The translations under genes and the position numbers were made by a program. This document shows, in pieces, positions 34,305 to 42,067 of a stretch of 64,000 bases of DNA (positions are counted from its first letter, which is position 1; every line of letters starts with the position of its first letter). The DNA is from Pseudomonadota bacterium. Its GTDB lineage: Bacteria > Pseudomonadota > Alphaproteobacteria > Rhizobiales > Rhizobiaceae. The DNA is taken from the NCBI GenBank assembly GCA_023404095.1, contig JAEYDD010000042.1, positions 124,001 to 188,000 of the forward strand. Reading direction: 5' to 3'. A model generated the notes under the pieces. It searched no databases and had not been told where the DNA came from. It was given only the letters and a program-made list of their open reading frames with translations.

Positions 34305-34340
34305 GCAGCCAGCGCCCCCCGCGCTGGCTGCTCTTATTTT
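34305..34340 (+). terminator. Rho-independent terminator of the smo operon
   Basis: An 11-bp perfect stem (GCAGCCAGCGC at 34305-34315, GCGCTGGCTGC at 34321-34331) with a CCCCC loop is followed by TCTTATTTT. Confidence 0.9.
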
Positions 34341-34384
34341 GGCGGATTGCTTTCCGAGAGGCGGTCGAAAAAGTTCCGAAAAAC

Positions 34385-34421
34385 GAAGAAAAAAAGAGGA
34401 CGGGCCAAATGCCGCGTCCTC
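34385..34421 (-). terminator. Rho-independent terminator of phyR
   Basis: On the minus strand GAGGAC (34421-34416) and GTCCTC (34401-34396) flank a 14-base loop and are followed by a run of T (complement of the A-tract 34386-34395). It sits about 40 bases past the phyR stop and faces the smo terminator. Confidence 0.8.
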
Positions 34422-34462
34422 AGATGTGCTTTAGCCGGAGCCTTGGGAGAGGGCCGCGCGCT

Positions 34463-35254
34463 TTACGCGGCGGCCGGTTGGCTGTGGTTGGTCAGGAGCG
34501 CCTGGTTGATCAGCACCTTCACGGTCTCCGGGTGGAAGGGCTTGCTGACGAGATAGGCAGGCTCGGGGCGCTCGCCGGTCAGGAGCTTCTCCGGATAGGC
34601 CGTGATGAAGATCACCGGCAATTGTGCCCGCGACAGGATGGAGCTTACCGCGTCGATGCCCGAGCTGCCATCGGCAAGCTTCACGTCGGCGAGGATGAGA
34701 CCGGGCCGCGTATCGCTCCAAAGCTTCTCGGCCTCGGTCTGGGTCCTGGCGATGCCGATGACATGGTGACCCATGTCGTTCACCATGTCGGCGAGGTCGA
34801 GCGCGATCAGCGGTTCGTCCTCGATGATCATGATGCCGGTTTCGGCCTGGGCGGCGATCTCGCGGAAGCCTGTGTCGAGCAGGGCGCAGACGTCGCTCTC
34901 ATCCATTTCGAGTATTTCGGCGGCGTGGGTCGTGGGGAAGCTCTCCATCGTCACCAGCAGCAGCGCCTGGCGGACGCGTGGCGGCACGGCGCTGAGATCC
35001 ACGCCTGCGGGGGCTCCCGGCGCGATGGACAGGGAATCGCTGATGGAGACCGGAAGCGACGAGATCATCCTGGACAGCAGCCGGAACAAACAGAGCCGGT
35101 CGTCTTCACTGTTTGCGAAGACAGACGGATCCATCAGGATCGCCTCGAGCGTGGCTGCGACGTAGGCGTCACCCGAAGCCTGTGTGCCCGTTAGTGCGCG
35201 TGCATAGCGGCGAAGGTGCGGCAGGTGTGGTGTAATGCGGTCGGAAATCGGCAT
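34463..35254 (-). CDS. phyR: General stress response anti-anti-sigma regulator PhyR
   Basis: A 263-residue response regulator with an N-terminal sigma-factor-like domain (residues about 1-125, region 4-like helices around PPRVRQALLLVTMESF and ILEMDESDVCALLDTG) and a C-terminal receiver (about 138-258). The receiver has the acidic pocket IIEDEP, phosphoacceptor Asp190 in ILADVKLADG, Thr in IFITAYPEKL and Lys in VSKPFHPE. When phosphorylated, PhyR proteins sequester NepR and free EcfG. ATG at 35254 has GGGGAG upstream; the longer frame lacks a site. A perfect EcfG promoter lies 48-72 bases upstream, giving positive feedback. Confidence 0.95.
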   Translation of the reverse strand: MPISDRITPHLPHLRRYARALTGTQASGDAYVAATLEAILMDPSVFANSEDDRLCLFRLLSRMISSLPVSISDSLSIAPGAPAGVDLSAVPPRVRQALLLVTMESFPTTHAAEILEMDESDVCALLDTGFREIAAQAETGIMIIEDEPLIALDLADMVNDMGHHVIGIARTQTEAEKLWSDTRPGLILADVKLADGSSGIDAVSSILSRAQLPVIFITAYPEKLLTGERPEPAYLVSKPFHPETVKVLINQALLTNHSQPAAA

Positions 35255-35301
35255 CGGAGCTCCCCTGTGATGCATTCGGCAGAACTGCCGGTTGACCAAA
35301 G

Positions 35302-35326
35302 AACGCCGGGCCGCAATTTTGGTTCC
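35302..35326 (-). promoter_or_regulatory. EcfG-type promoter of phyR
   Basis: On the minus strand GGAAC (35326-35322) and CGTT (35305-35302) are separated by exactly 16 bases, a full match to the alphaproteobacterial general-stress sigma consensus GGAAC-N16-CGTT. Confidence 0.85.
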
Positions 35327-35334
35327 GGTGATCA

Positions 35335-35359
35335 GGAACCTTTTTGACGGGCGTGCATT
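35335..35359 (+). promoter_or_regulatory. EcfG-type promoter of nepR-ecfG
   Basis: GGAAC at 35335-35339, 16 bases, then CATT at 35356-35359: one mismatch from GGAAC-N16-CGTT. The -35 elements of the two divergent promoters form the inverted repeat GGTTCC-N8-GGAACC, so both RNA polymerases would contact neighbouring faces of the same short segment. Confidence 0.75.
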
Positions 35360-35415
35360 ACCTGTGTCGAAATCCCTTTGTGGCGACAACGCAGACAAGT
35401 TGAGAGTTCAATATT

Positions 35416-35604
35416 GTGAAGCAACAACAAAGACCGGAACATCCGCTGACTTCCGATGGGGCTGAGGCGCAGATTGCTCAGAAGCTGCGTTCCTTCTACA
35501 CGTCCGTGCAGGAGGAGCCGATCCCGCAGAAGTTCCTCGATCTCCTGGAGAAGCTCGACCTGGCCGAGCAGAAAAGCATGCAGGTGGGGAGCGAAGATCG
35601 GTGA
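35416..35604 (+). CDS. nepR: Anti-sigma factor NepR
   Basis: A 62-residue protein of the NepR family, which binds EcfG and blocks it until PhyR-P titrates it away. The conserved core is visible: QIAQKLRSFYTSVQEEPIP (first helix and linker) and KFLDLLEKLDLAEQ (second helix). The start is GTG at 35416, 57 bases downstream of the EcfG promoter -10 element. The gene is divergent from phyR, and its TGA overlaps the GTG of ecfG (GTGA at 35601-35604), so the anti-sigma and sigma factor are translationally coupled. Confidence 0.93.
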   Translation: MKQQQRPEHPLTSDGAEAQIAQKLRSFYTSVQEEPIPQKFLDLLEKLDLAEQKSMQVGSEDR

Positions 35605-36161
35605 GCAAGATGGAGCCGACCAACACGTTCAAGCGCGAGCTGCTTTCGATCCTGCCGAGTCTCAGGGCTTTCGCCATCTCGCTCGTCGGGCGGCATCACG
35701 AGGCCGACGACCTGGTTCAGGACACGATTATGAAGGCCTGGGCCAAGCAGGAGCAGTTCGAGATGGGAACCAACATGAAGGCGTGGCTTTTCACCATCCT
35801 TCGAAACGAGCTCTACAGCAAGCTGAGGAAGCGCGGACGCGAGGTCCAGGACAGCGACGGACTGCTGACGGCGAATCTCGCCCAGCATCCGGCGCAATAC
35901 GGCACACTCGACATGCAGGATTTCCAGCGCGCGCTTGCGCAACTCCCGGACGAACAAAGGGAAGCTATCATACTTGTGGGCGCCTCGGGATTTTCCTATG
36001 AAGAGGCCGCGGATATCAGCGGTTGCGCGCTCGGCACCATCAAGAGCCGCGTGAACCGCGCAAGGCAGAAGCTGCAGGAAATCCTGCAGATTTCGCATGA
36101 GGGCGAGTTTGGACCGGATGCGATCTCCGCGCCGCTGACCTCAAGGGCCTTCGTATCGTAA
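35601..36161 (+). CDS. ecfG: General stress ECF sigma factor EcfG (RpoE2 type)
   Basis: A 186-residue ECF15-type sigma factor. Region 2 spans about residues 10-75 (LLSILPSLRAFAISLVGRHHEADDLVQDT, MKAWLFTILRNELYSKLRKR). Region 4 spans about 105-165 (ALAQLPDEQREAIILVGASGFSYEEAADISGCALGTIKSR, the helix-turn-helix). GTG at 35601 overlapping the nepR stop is chosen because GGGGAG lies 9 bases upstream; ATG at 35610 is too far from it. It should read the GGAAC-N16-CGTT promoters seen at 35302-35359 and 39145-39169. Confidence 0.95.
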   Translation: MSKMEPTNTFKRELLSILPSLRAFAISLVGRHHEADDLVQDTIMKAWAKQEQFEMGTNMKAWLFTILRNELYSKLRKRGREVQDSDGLLTANLAQHPAQYGTLDMQDFQRALAQLPDEQREAIILVGASGFSYEEAADISGCALGTIKSRVNRARQKLQEILQISHEGEFGPDAISAPLTSRAFVS

Positions 36162-36281
36162 TGGAGGATACCACCCGTTTCCTGGGCGGGTGGAGGGGAT
36201 TGGTCGGAGAACAGAGATGCAGGCTTCCGGCGCGGGGCAGAGGTACTAATTGAGGGTATGGATGTCCCGGAAGGATCTCAA

Positions 36282-37796
36282 ATGAACCGGGCAGGCGTAT
36301 CCGCACCCGTTGCGCTTGCTGCGGCTCTCGCCTCGCCGGAGCGGCTGGAAGCCGTTGCGGCGAGCGTGCCGGCGCATGTGGGGCCGGATGCGGATTTCAC
36401 CGAAATCACGGAACTCGCAGCGGGCTTGTTTGCGGCGCCGATCGCGATCGTCAGCATTATCGGCCAGTCCACCCAATGGTATTTGGCGCGCAAGGGCATT
36501 GCCGAGGTGAGCGCCAGCGCGGGGGATTCCCTCTGCGCGTGGCTGTTGCTCGAGGAAGGTGCCCCGATCACCGTGCTTGACGCTAGTGCGGATCGCAGAT
36601 TTTCCGGGCTGCCGAGCGTCGCCGGCGAGCCGCATGTGCGTTTCTATGCCGGCGCGCCGATCTGCTACGCAGGGCAGGCGATCGGCAGCATCTGCGTCTT
36701 CGATACCGAAAAGCGCGCAAGCGACGTCAGCGACCAAGCGCTGCTGCATCTGCAGCAGCTTGCCAAGCTTGCCGGATCCCTGCTCCAGTTCAAGGAGGAG
36801 GCACGGCGCCGGGCGGTGGCCAATGCAACGATCACCCGGGAGGAGCAGCGCCAGGCTTCGGCACTGGATGTCGCCAATGTCGGCAGCTGGCTGTGGAACA
36901 TCAAGACGGGGGCTGTGACGGGAAACACGCCACTGTTGCGCATGCTCGACCTGAAGCCGGGTGTGAAGCTCACGGCGCGCCGCATCTTTACTTCCATCCA
37001 CCCGACAGAGCGGAAAACCACAATCGGCAAGCTTCGCGAGGCCCTTTCGAGCGGCGGCGAATATGACGGCATGTTCAGGGCGGGCGCGACCAGCCGATGG
37101 CTTCTGGGCCGTGGACGCGTGCAGGAATGGGATGCGGATGGAAAGCCGTCCATGTTCCTGGGCATCACGCTCGACGTTACCGAAGGGCAGATCGCCTCCG
37201 AGCGGATGCGGCTCTTGCTCCGCGAGTTGAACCACCGGGTGAAGAACACGCTTGCCATGCTGCAATCGCTGGCGCGTCAGACCTTGCGTCAGACCAAGGA
37301 TCCCGCCGCCTTCATGGAGGCCTTCGCAGGGCGGCTGCAATCGATCTCCGAAGCCCATGGGCTGCTCAGCGATCACGAGTGGGGCACGATCCGTCTGACC
37401 ACTCTGCTGCAGGCCCAGATAAAACCCTATGTCGATGATTTCGCAGCACAGGTCGAAATCCACAAGGACGAGGTGAAGCTCGGCCCGGACCAGGCTATCG
37501 GACTGGGCCTCGTGTTGCACGAACTTGCGACCAACGCGCGCAAATACGGGGCACTGTCGGCCCCCGGCGGGAAACTGGTGATTACCGCGCGCGTGGTGCA
37601 GGAAGACGGGCATCCGGTATTGAACATGACCTGGCACGAGATGGGCGGGCCTACGGTCAAGCCGCCGGAGCGCCATGGATTCGGCCTCGTTCTCATCGAA
37701 CGCAGCCTCGACAAGGTGCTCGGCAGCAACGTGCACCTGGAGTTCCTGCCGAGCGGACTGACGGCACTGGTCAGGCTTCCGCTCGACCAGATCTGA
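36282..37796 (+). CDS. HWE-family sensor histidine kinase (GAF-PAS), next to ecfG
   Basis: A 504-residue soluble kinase with a GAF domain (residues about 35-170, APIAIVSIIGQSTQWYLAR, GDSLCAWLL, FYAGAPICYAGQAIGSICVFD), a PAS-like domain (about 195-300, ending GITLDVTEGQ) and a HWE transmitter. Phosphoacceptor His318 is in LRELNHRVKNTLAMLQSLA, the N-box in LGLVLHELATNARKYGALS, and a G-box in HGFGLVLIERSL. HWE kinases commonly feed PhyR, so this is a candidate PhyR kinase or phosphatase. ATG at 36282 has GGAAGGA 7 bases upstream; the ATG at 36258 is too close to its GAGGG. It is 120 bases downstream of ecfG. Confidence 0.9.
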   Translation: MNRAGVSAPVALAAALASPERLEAVAASVPAHVGPDADFTEITELAAGLFAAPIAIVSIIGQSTQWYLARKGIAEVSASAGDSLCAWLLLEEGAPITVLDASADRRFSGLPSVAGEPHVRFYAGAPICYAGQAIGSICVFDTEKRASDVSDQALLHLQQLAKLAGSLLQFKEEARRRAVANATITREEQRQASALDVANVGSWLWNIKTGAVTGNTPLLRMLDLKPGVKLTARRIFTSIHPTERKTTIGKLREALSSGGEYDGMFRAGATSRWLLGRGRVQEWDADGKPSMFLGITLDVTEGQIASERMRLLLRELNHRVKNTLAMLQSLARQTLRQTKDPAAFMEAFAGRLQSISEAHGLLSDHEWGTIRLTTLLQAQIKPYVDDFAAQVEIHKDEVKLGPDQAIGLGLVLHELATNARKYGALSAPGGKLVITARVVQEDGHPVLNMTWHEMGGPTVKPPERHGFGLVLIERSLDKVLGSNVHLEFLPSGLTALVRLPLDQI

Positions 37797-37806
37797 AGGC
37801 GCTTCC

Positions 37807-38045
37807 AGTTTTTCAGGAAATCGGAACGGTCAGTCGTCGCTGAGGCGACGGCCTCGCGAAGACGGCTTCAGAAACAGTGCCAGCGCCACGCCGAGTGCGG
37901 CTGTGGCAAGGGAACTCCGTGCATCCAAGTCCTGCCTCCTGCTGAAGGCTGGGCATGGGCGCGCTATTCCTGTCGCCGTCTCCGGCACATCTTCGCTTCA
38001 CGCTCGTTCAAATAGACGAGGACGCAGACCAGATCACGGCACGGG
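37807..38045 (-). pseudogene. Decayed tandem copy of the 3' half of the holin-like gene
   Basis: This 240-bp stretch is a diverged direct repeat of 38047-38285, which covers the last 70 or so codons and the stop of the intact gene upstream. Shared blocks include CAGTCGTCG near the stop codon, GCCAGCGCCACGCC, and the CTCCGGC...TCTTCGCTTCACGCT segment. Identity by eye is roughly 80 percent. The copy still reads VCVLVYLNEREAK but hits an in-frame TAG after RRRRQE, and indels shift the rest. It is therefore a non-functional duplicate, presumably produced by slippage or unequal recombination and now drifting. Confidence 0.8.
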
Positions 38046-38069
38046 CTGTTTCTCATGAAATCGGGATCG

Positions 38070-38510
38070 TCAGTCGTCGTTGCGGCGACGGCGTCGCGAG
38101 GACGGCTTGAGAAATAATGCCAGCGCCACGCCAAGTGCGGCGGTGGCAAGGGGATTGCGTGCAGCCGACCCTGCCGCAAGCGCTGCAAGCTGGCCACGGG
38201 CGCGCAATTCCTGTCTCCGTCTCCGGCGTATCTTCGCTTCACGCTTGTTCAGATAGACGAGTATGCAGACGAGAATAACGGCCAGCAACGTTGCGCCCCC
38301 GGCGAGGCCGAAGAGGGCGGCAATGGCGCCGTGGCGCTGCGCAAGCGCCACCGTCAGGCCGGCGACGGCGAGTGTGTAGGCCGTCAGAAGCAGCAGGCCG
38401 GCAAGCAACGCGAAGATCGCGTTGCGCTTCGAGCGCTGCACCGTTTCCTCGATCCTGTCCTCGACCCTGAACAAAAGGCTCTGCGCAAGGGCCGCTACGA
38501 TCGAAACCAT
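38070..38510 (-). CDS. Small membrane protein of the phage-holin-like (Phage_holin_3_6/DUF) type
   Basis: A 146-residue protein. It begins with an amphipathic helix (LLFRVEDRIEETVQRSKRN), followed by two membrane helices (AIFALLAGLLLLTAYTLAVAGLTVAL and AALFGLAGGATLLAVILVCILVYL), a very basic segment (KREAKIRRRRRQELRARG) and a third hydrophobic stretch before an Arg-rich tail. Similar proteins accompany ElaB/DUF883-like stress proteins in many Proteobacteria. Here it is 209 bases downstream of one on the same strand and could share its EcfG promoter. Between the genes a GC-rich hairpin (38673-38700) may tune read-through. Its 3' half has been tandemly duplicated downstream. Confidence 0.75.
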   Translation of the reverse strand: MVSIVAALAQSLLFRVEDRIEETVQRSKRNAIFALLAGLLLLTAYTLAVAGLTVALAQRHGAIAALFGLAGGATLLAVILVCILVYLNKREAKIRRRRRQELRARGQLAALAAGSAARNPLATAALGVALALFLKPSSRRRRRNDD

Positions 38511-38672
38511 TTACTGCTGCTCCCGAATTTCTGCTGATTCATGGCACGGTTGCGACGGTCGCCGAACCGATCATGCCCGCTCACCCGAACAGGCTCGCGG
38601 GCAAATTGCAAGGGCGTCATCCGGGGCGGGCTTGTTACGATACCTGTGATTGCCCGCCGGTTCGCCCGAGAT

Positions 38673-38700
38673 TGCCGTGCGCGGGGTCCCCGGCACGGCA
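38673..38700 (-). terminator. GC-rich stem-loop between two stress-type genes
   Basis: TGCCGTGC at 38673-38680 pairs with GCACGGCA at 38693-38700, and GGGG/CCCC in the loop can extend the stem. It lies 20 bases after the ElaB/DUF883-like gene stop on the minus strand, without a T-run. Confidence 0.4.
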
Positions 38701-38719
38701 AAGCCTTGGCGGCCCCGCT

Positions 38720-39097
38720 TTAGCGGCGCAGGATCGCTGCGATGACGAAACCTGCCAGCGCTGCTGCGCCGAGTGTCGCGATCGGGTGCTCGCGTACCGT
38801 GCGGCGAACCTCGCGACCGGTGTCGCGATAGCGTGCCGTCAGTTCCGCCAGCACATCCTCGCCGCTTGCAATCAGATCGTCGAGATTCTCGGCGGCGTCG
38901 TCGCGTGCCTGGCGTGCGTTCTTCCGGAACATGGAGAAACGGCTGCGCGCCTCGTCTGCGCCGTGCGAAGCCTCCTGTGCCACGAGCTTTGCCAACGTTG
39001 CGATCTGATCGCGCAGATCGGCGATCTGGTCTTCCATCGTTTCGGCTGCTTCAGATACGGTGCGGTCCTTGCCGCGGGAGAACATTCCGGATGCCAT
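38720..39097 (-). CDS. ElaB/YqjD/DUF883-like membrane-anchored stress protein
   Basis: A 125-residue protein. A long charged helix with heptad character (TVSEAAETMEDQIADLRDQIATLAKLVAQEASH, residues about 12-45, continuing to about 95) ends in a single C-terminal membrane anchor (IATLGAAALAGFVIAAILRR). This is the layout of ElaB/YqjD proteins, which tether ribosomes or membranes in stationary phase in Escherichia coli. VREHPIATLGAAALAGFVI is the typical family C-terminus. The ATG at 39097 is preceded by GGAGGG. A perfect EcfG-type promoter lies 48-72 bases upstream, so it is probably part of the general stress regulon encoded next door. Confidence 0.88.
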   Translation of the reverse strand: MASGMFSRGKDRTVSEAAETMEDQIADLRDQIATLAKLVAQEASHGADEARSRFSMFRKNARQARDDAAENLDDLIASGEDVLAELTARYRDTGREVRRTVREHPIATLGAAALAGFVIAAILRR

Positions 39098-39144
39098 TTC
39101 ACCCTCCTTTGCCTGTTCATACGCAAGACTATGTTGTGGTGCAC

Positions 39145-39169
39145 AACGCGGACGGCGCAAGAAAGTTCC
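39145..39169 (-). promoter_or_regulatory. EcfG-type promoter of the ElaB/DUF883-like gene
   Basis: On the minus strand GGAAC (39169-39165) and CGTT (39148-39145) are separated by exactly 16 bases, an exact match to the general-stress promoter consensus. The geometry relative to the start codon (48-72 bases) is the same as for phyR. Confidence 0.85.
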
Positions 39170-39189
39170 ACCTGCGCGCGCAGGCTGGC

Positions 39190-39978
39190 TCAGAGGATTG
39201 CCGTCTGGGGGAGAATGAACGGAGTTCCCGCAGCAGGCAAGCCGCTGACGCGCATCCGGCAGCCGAAGACCTCCTCCATTGCCGCGTCGGTCAAGACGTC
39301 GGCGGGGGCGCCGGCGACCACGACCTTGCCCCTCTTCATCATGATCATGTGGTCGGCGAACATCGCCGTCAGGTTCAGGTCGTGCATCACGGCGATGACG
39401 CCGCCGCCGCGCGCGCAGTAGTCCCGGGCCAGCTGCATGATCGTCAACTGGTGGCGGATGTCGAGGCTGGACACCGGTTCGTCCAGCATCAGGTAACACG
39501 GCTCCCCGTCGAGCACCGGCTCCCAGATCTGCGTCAGCACGCGGGCAAGCTGCACGCGCTGCTGTTCGCCGCCGGAAAGCTCCTGGTAGAAGCGTCCCTC
39601 GAAACCCTGCAGGTCGACGGACGCCAGCGCTTCCGCCGCGATCGCCTCGGATCGTCCGGCATTGCGGTTCAGGCCGGTCGACAGGCCCATGCGGACGATT
39701 TCCCGGACGGTGAAGGGAAAGGCAATGGTGGTCGACTGCGGCAGCACGGCGCGCCGTGTCGCCAGTTGCAGCGGATCGAGGCTGCGCACGTCCCTGCCGT
39801 TCACCGTCAGTTCGCCGGTGCTGGCGATTTCTCCCGCCACCGCCTTCATCGTCGTCGTCTTGCCGCAGCCGTTCGGGCCGACGATCGCCGTCACCTGGCC
39901 GGGCTGAGCCTGCAGAGAAAGCGCATCGACGATCAGGTTTCCGGCGAGGCGCACGGACAGGTTTTGGGCGCGGATCAT
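39190..39978 (-). CDS. hmuV: Heme ABC transporter ATP-binding protein
   Basis: A 262-residue FecCD-type importer ATPase with Walker A in IVGPNGCGKTTTMKAV, Q-loop near RRAVLPQSTTIAFPFTV, signature LSGGEQQRVQLARVL, Walker B LMLDEPVSSLDIRHQ and switch His in GVIAVMHDLNLTAMF. The HmuV-specific insertion around GEPCYLMLDEP is present. It is the last gene of hmuSTUV, 28 bases after hmuU, and powers heme import across the inner membrane. Confidence 0.94.
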   Translation of the reverse strand: MIRAQNLSVRLAGNLIVDALSLQAQPGQVTAIVGPNGCGKTTTMKAVAGEIASTGELTVNGRDVRSLDPLQLATRRAVLPQSTTIAFPFTVREIVRMGLSTGLNRNAGRSEAIAAEALASVDLQGFEGRFYQELSGGEQQRVQLARVLTQIWEPVLDGEPCYLMLDEPVSSLDIRHQLTIMQLARDYCARGGGVIAVMHDLNLTAMFADHMIMMKRGKVVVAGAPADVLTDAAMEEVFGCRMRVSGLPAAGTPFILPQTAIL

Positions 39979-40006
39979 GGCAGTCTCTTGCGTGTTGGGT
40001 CGGCGC

Positions 40007-41134
40007 TCACAAGCCGGCGGACGAACGTCCGCGCAGCAGCACCCAGAGGAAGAAAGGAGCCCCCGCCAGCGCGGTTATGATGCCGATCGGAAGCTCTGCG
40101 GGCGCGACGATGGTGCGTGCGAGCATGTCGGCTGCGAGCAGCAGGATGCCGCCGAGGAGGGCGGATGCCGGCAGCAGGTAGCGATGGTCCGGGCCGATCA
40201 CCATGCGCAGGATGTGCGGGACGACGATGCCGACGAAGGCGATGCCGCCGCTGACGGCGACCGAGGCGCCGACCGCTCCCGCGACGCTGACCACGGCGAT
40301 GTTCTTCAGCTTCTGGACCTTGATGCCCATGTGGAAGGCGGTCGCCTCGCCGAGCGTGATCGCGTTCAGGCCCCGTGAGAGAAAGGGCAGGACGGTCAGC
40401 GAGATCAGGATGATCGGTCCTGCGGTCAGAACCTTCGCCCAGGTGGCGCCGGCAAGGGAGCCGAGGTTCCAGAAGGTGACGTCGCGGAGCTGGCGGTCGT
40501 CGGCCATGTAGATCAGGATGCCGGTGATCGCGCCGGCGAGCGCTGCGACCGCGATGCCCGCCAGAAGCATGGTTGCGACCGACGTCTGTCCGTGCCGCGT
40601 GGCGACGCGGTACAGAAGCAGCGTCGTGATCAGTCCGCCGGCAAAGGCGGCGATCGGCAGGGCGAAGCCACCGAAGAAGCCGAGCAGGCCCATGGGAAGC
40701 GTGCCGCCGAGAACGATCATCAGAACGGCGCCGAGCGCTGCCCCCGAAGAGATGCCGATCAGGCCGGGATCGGCGAGCGGATTGCGGAACAGGCCTTGCA
40801 TCACCGCGCCAGACACGGCAAGCGCTGCCCCGATGAGAAGACCGAGCAGGGCGCGCGGGAGGCGAATGTCGAAGACGATGATCCAGTCGCGCTGGCTCAG
40901 CACGGAGGATTGCTCTCCCGTCAATAGCGATACGACCACGTCGACAGCCGAGGCGTTGGAGGCGCCGGTCGCGGTCGACAGCAGGAGCGCCAGGAGCGTG
41001 AGAACGACGAGGGCGGCAATCACCAGGCGGGCGAGGCCGGCGCGGTCGCCGGCAGCCGCCGCACGCAGGCTCGACAGCATCATGCCGCGCGCGCCCGGCT
41101 TGCCGGCATCACTGAGAGACATCTGCCTTGCCAT
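40007..41134 (-). CDS. hmuU: Heme ABC transporter permease
   Basis: A 375-residue FecCD/BtuC-family permease with about ten membrane helices: RLVIAALVVLTLLALLLSTATG, then RLPRALLGLLIGAALAVSGAVMQGLFRNPLADPGLIGISSGA, the most conserved family segment, and near the end VSGGIAFVGIVVPHILRMVIGPDHR, the coupling loop. The start is uncertain: ATG 41134 overlaps hmuT by 26 bases, and ATG 41122 (MSLSDAGK) is an alternative. Either way hmuT and hmuU are translationally coupled. Confidence 0.94.
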   Translation of the reverse strand: MARQMSLSDAGKPGARGMMLSSLRAAAAGDRAGLARLVIAALVVLTLLALLLSTATGASNASAVDVVVSLLTGEQSSVLSQRDWIIVFDIRLPRALLGLLIGAALAVSGAVMQGLFRNPLADPGLIGISSGAALGAVLMIVLGGTLPMGLLGFFGGFALPIAAFAGGLITTLLLYRVATRHGQTSVATMLLAGIAVAALAGAITGILIYMADDRQLRDVTFWNLGSLAGATWAKVLTAGPIILISLTVLPFLSRGLNAITLGEATAFHMGIKVQKLKNIAVVSVAGAVGASVAVSGGIAFVGIVVPHILRMVIGPDHRYLLPASALLGGILLLAADMLARTIVAPAELPIGIITALAGAPFFLWVLLRGRSSAGL

Positions 41135-42056
41135 ACAGCCGTTCGTTCAGGTCGCGGATCGCGGACGCCGTCCGGGGGCCGAACCCGAGAAGATGGAGGC
41201 TGTTCATCCGGATGACGGTTTTGGTGGCGGCCGCGGGCGTCAGCGCGATGGCGGGATGGGCGAGAAGCTGTTCGTCGCTGCCGTCATGGCCGCCGCCGCG
41301 CGACATGACCATGATCGCGTCCGGCTTGGCGTTCGCAATGGCTTCGTCCGACATGGCCTTGTAGCCGGGGAAGGCGCCGTCCGTCGCGTTTACCGCGCCG
41401 GCAAGCTTGAGGATGCCGTCCGCACCGGTATGGGCGCCCGCCGCCATGATCTTTCCGTCCTGGAAGCTGAGGACGAACAGCACGCGCTTGCGTTCCGCCT
41501 CGGGGCGCTTTGCGGCATCGGCAATCGCCGCGTCGAGATCGCTGGAAACCTCGTCTGCGACCGCCCTGGCCTTGTCGGGAACGCCGAGGAAATCGCCAAC
41601 TGTCGTGATCTTGGCGAGGATCGCGGCGCGGTCATAGCCTTCGGCAACCGTCTCGAACGGGATGCCGGCGTTCTTGAGTACGGCCAGCGCATCCGGTGGG
41701 CCGCTGCCTTCGATGGAAAGGATCGCGCTCGGATTGACCGCCAGCACGCCCTCGGGCGACAGCGCCCGCATGTAGCCGACGTCGGGCAGCTTCAGCGCCG
41801 CTTCGGGATAGGTGCTGGTCTGGTCGCGGGCGATCAGGCGATTGCCTTCCCCGAGCGCGTAGACGATCTCGGTAATCGCCCCGCCGATGGTGACGAGCCG
41901 CGAGGTATCGACCTTCCGCACCTCTTCGGCTGCAGCGGTCGCAGGCACACCGGGCAGCGCTGCGGCGAGCGGCAGCAAGAAGGGTGCCGTCAGCGCGAAG
42001 GCGGCCAGAGCAAATTGCCGAAGACGCGGACGTTGGACGGAAAAGCGGCTCGTCAT
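41109..42056 (-). CDS. hmuT: Heme-binding periplasmic protein
   Basis: A 315-residue cluster-A binding protein for heme. The signal peptide has a long hydrophobic core (FALAAFALTAPFLLPLAAAL) cleaved near ATAAAEEVRK. The mature start RLVTIGGAITEIVYALGEGNRLIARDQTSTYP and the NPSAILSIEGSGPPDAL helix are characteristic of HmuT/ShuT. Candidate axial ligand Tyr residues lie around DVGYMRALSPEG. ATG at 42056 is 11 bases past hmuS. It delivers heme to HmuUV. Confidence 0.94.
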   Translation of the reverse strand: MTSRFSVQRPRLRQFALAAFALTAPFLLPLAAALPGVPATAAAEEVRKVDTSRLVTIGGAITEIVYALGEGNRLIARDQTSTYPEAALKLPDVGYMRALSPEGVLAVNPSAILSIEGSGPPDALAVLKNAGIPFETVAEGYDRAAILAKITTVGDFLGVPDKARAVADEVSSDLDAAIADAAKRPEAERKRVLFVLSFQDGKIMAAGAHTGADGILKLAGAVNATDGAFPGYKAMSDEAIANAKPDAIMVMSRGGGHDGSDEQLLAHPAIALTPAAATKTVIRMNSLHLLGFGPRTASAIRDLNERLYGKADVSQ

Positions 42057-42067
42057 GTCGTTGTTCC

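Noticed and set aside
37821..37845. GGAAC near the duplicated holin segment as another EcfG promoter
   Set aside because: The element at the correct distance reads GGCG and not CGTT, and no gene follows.
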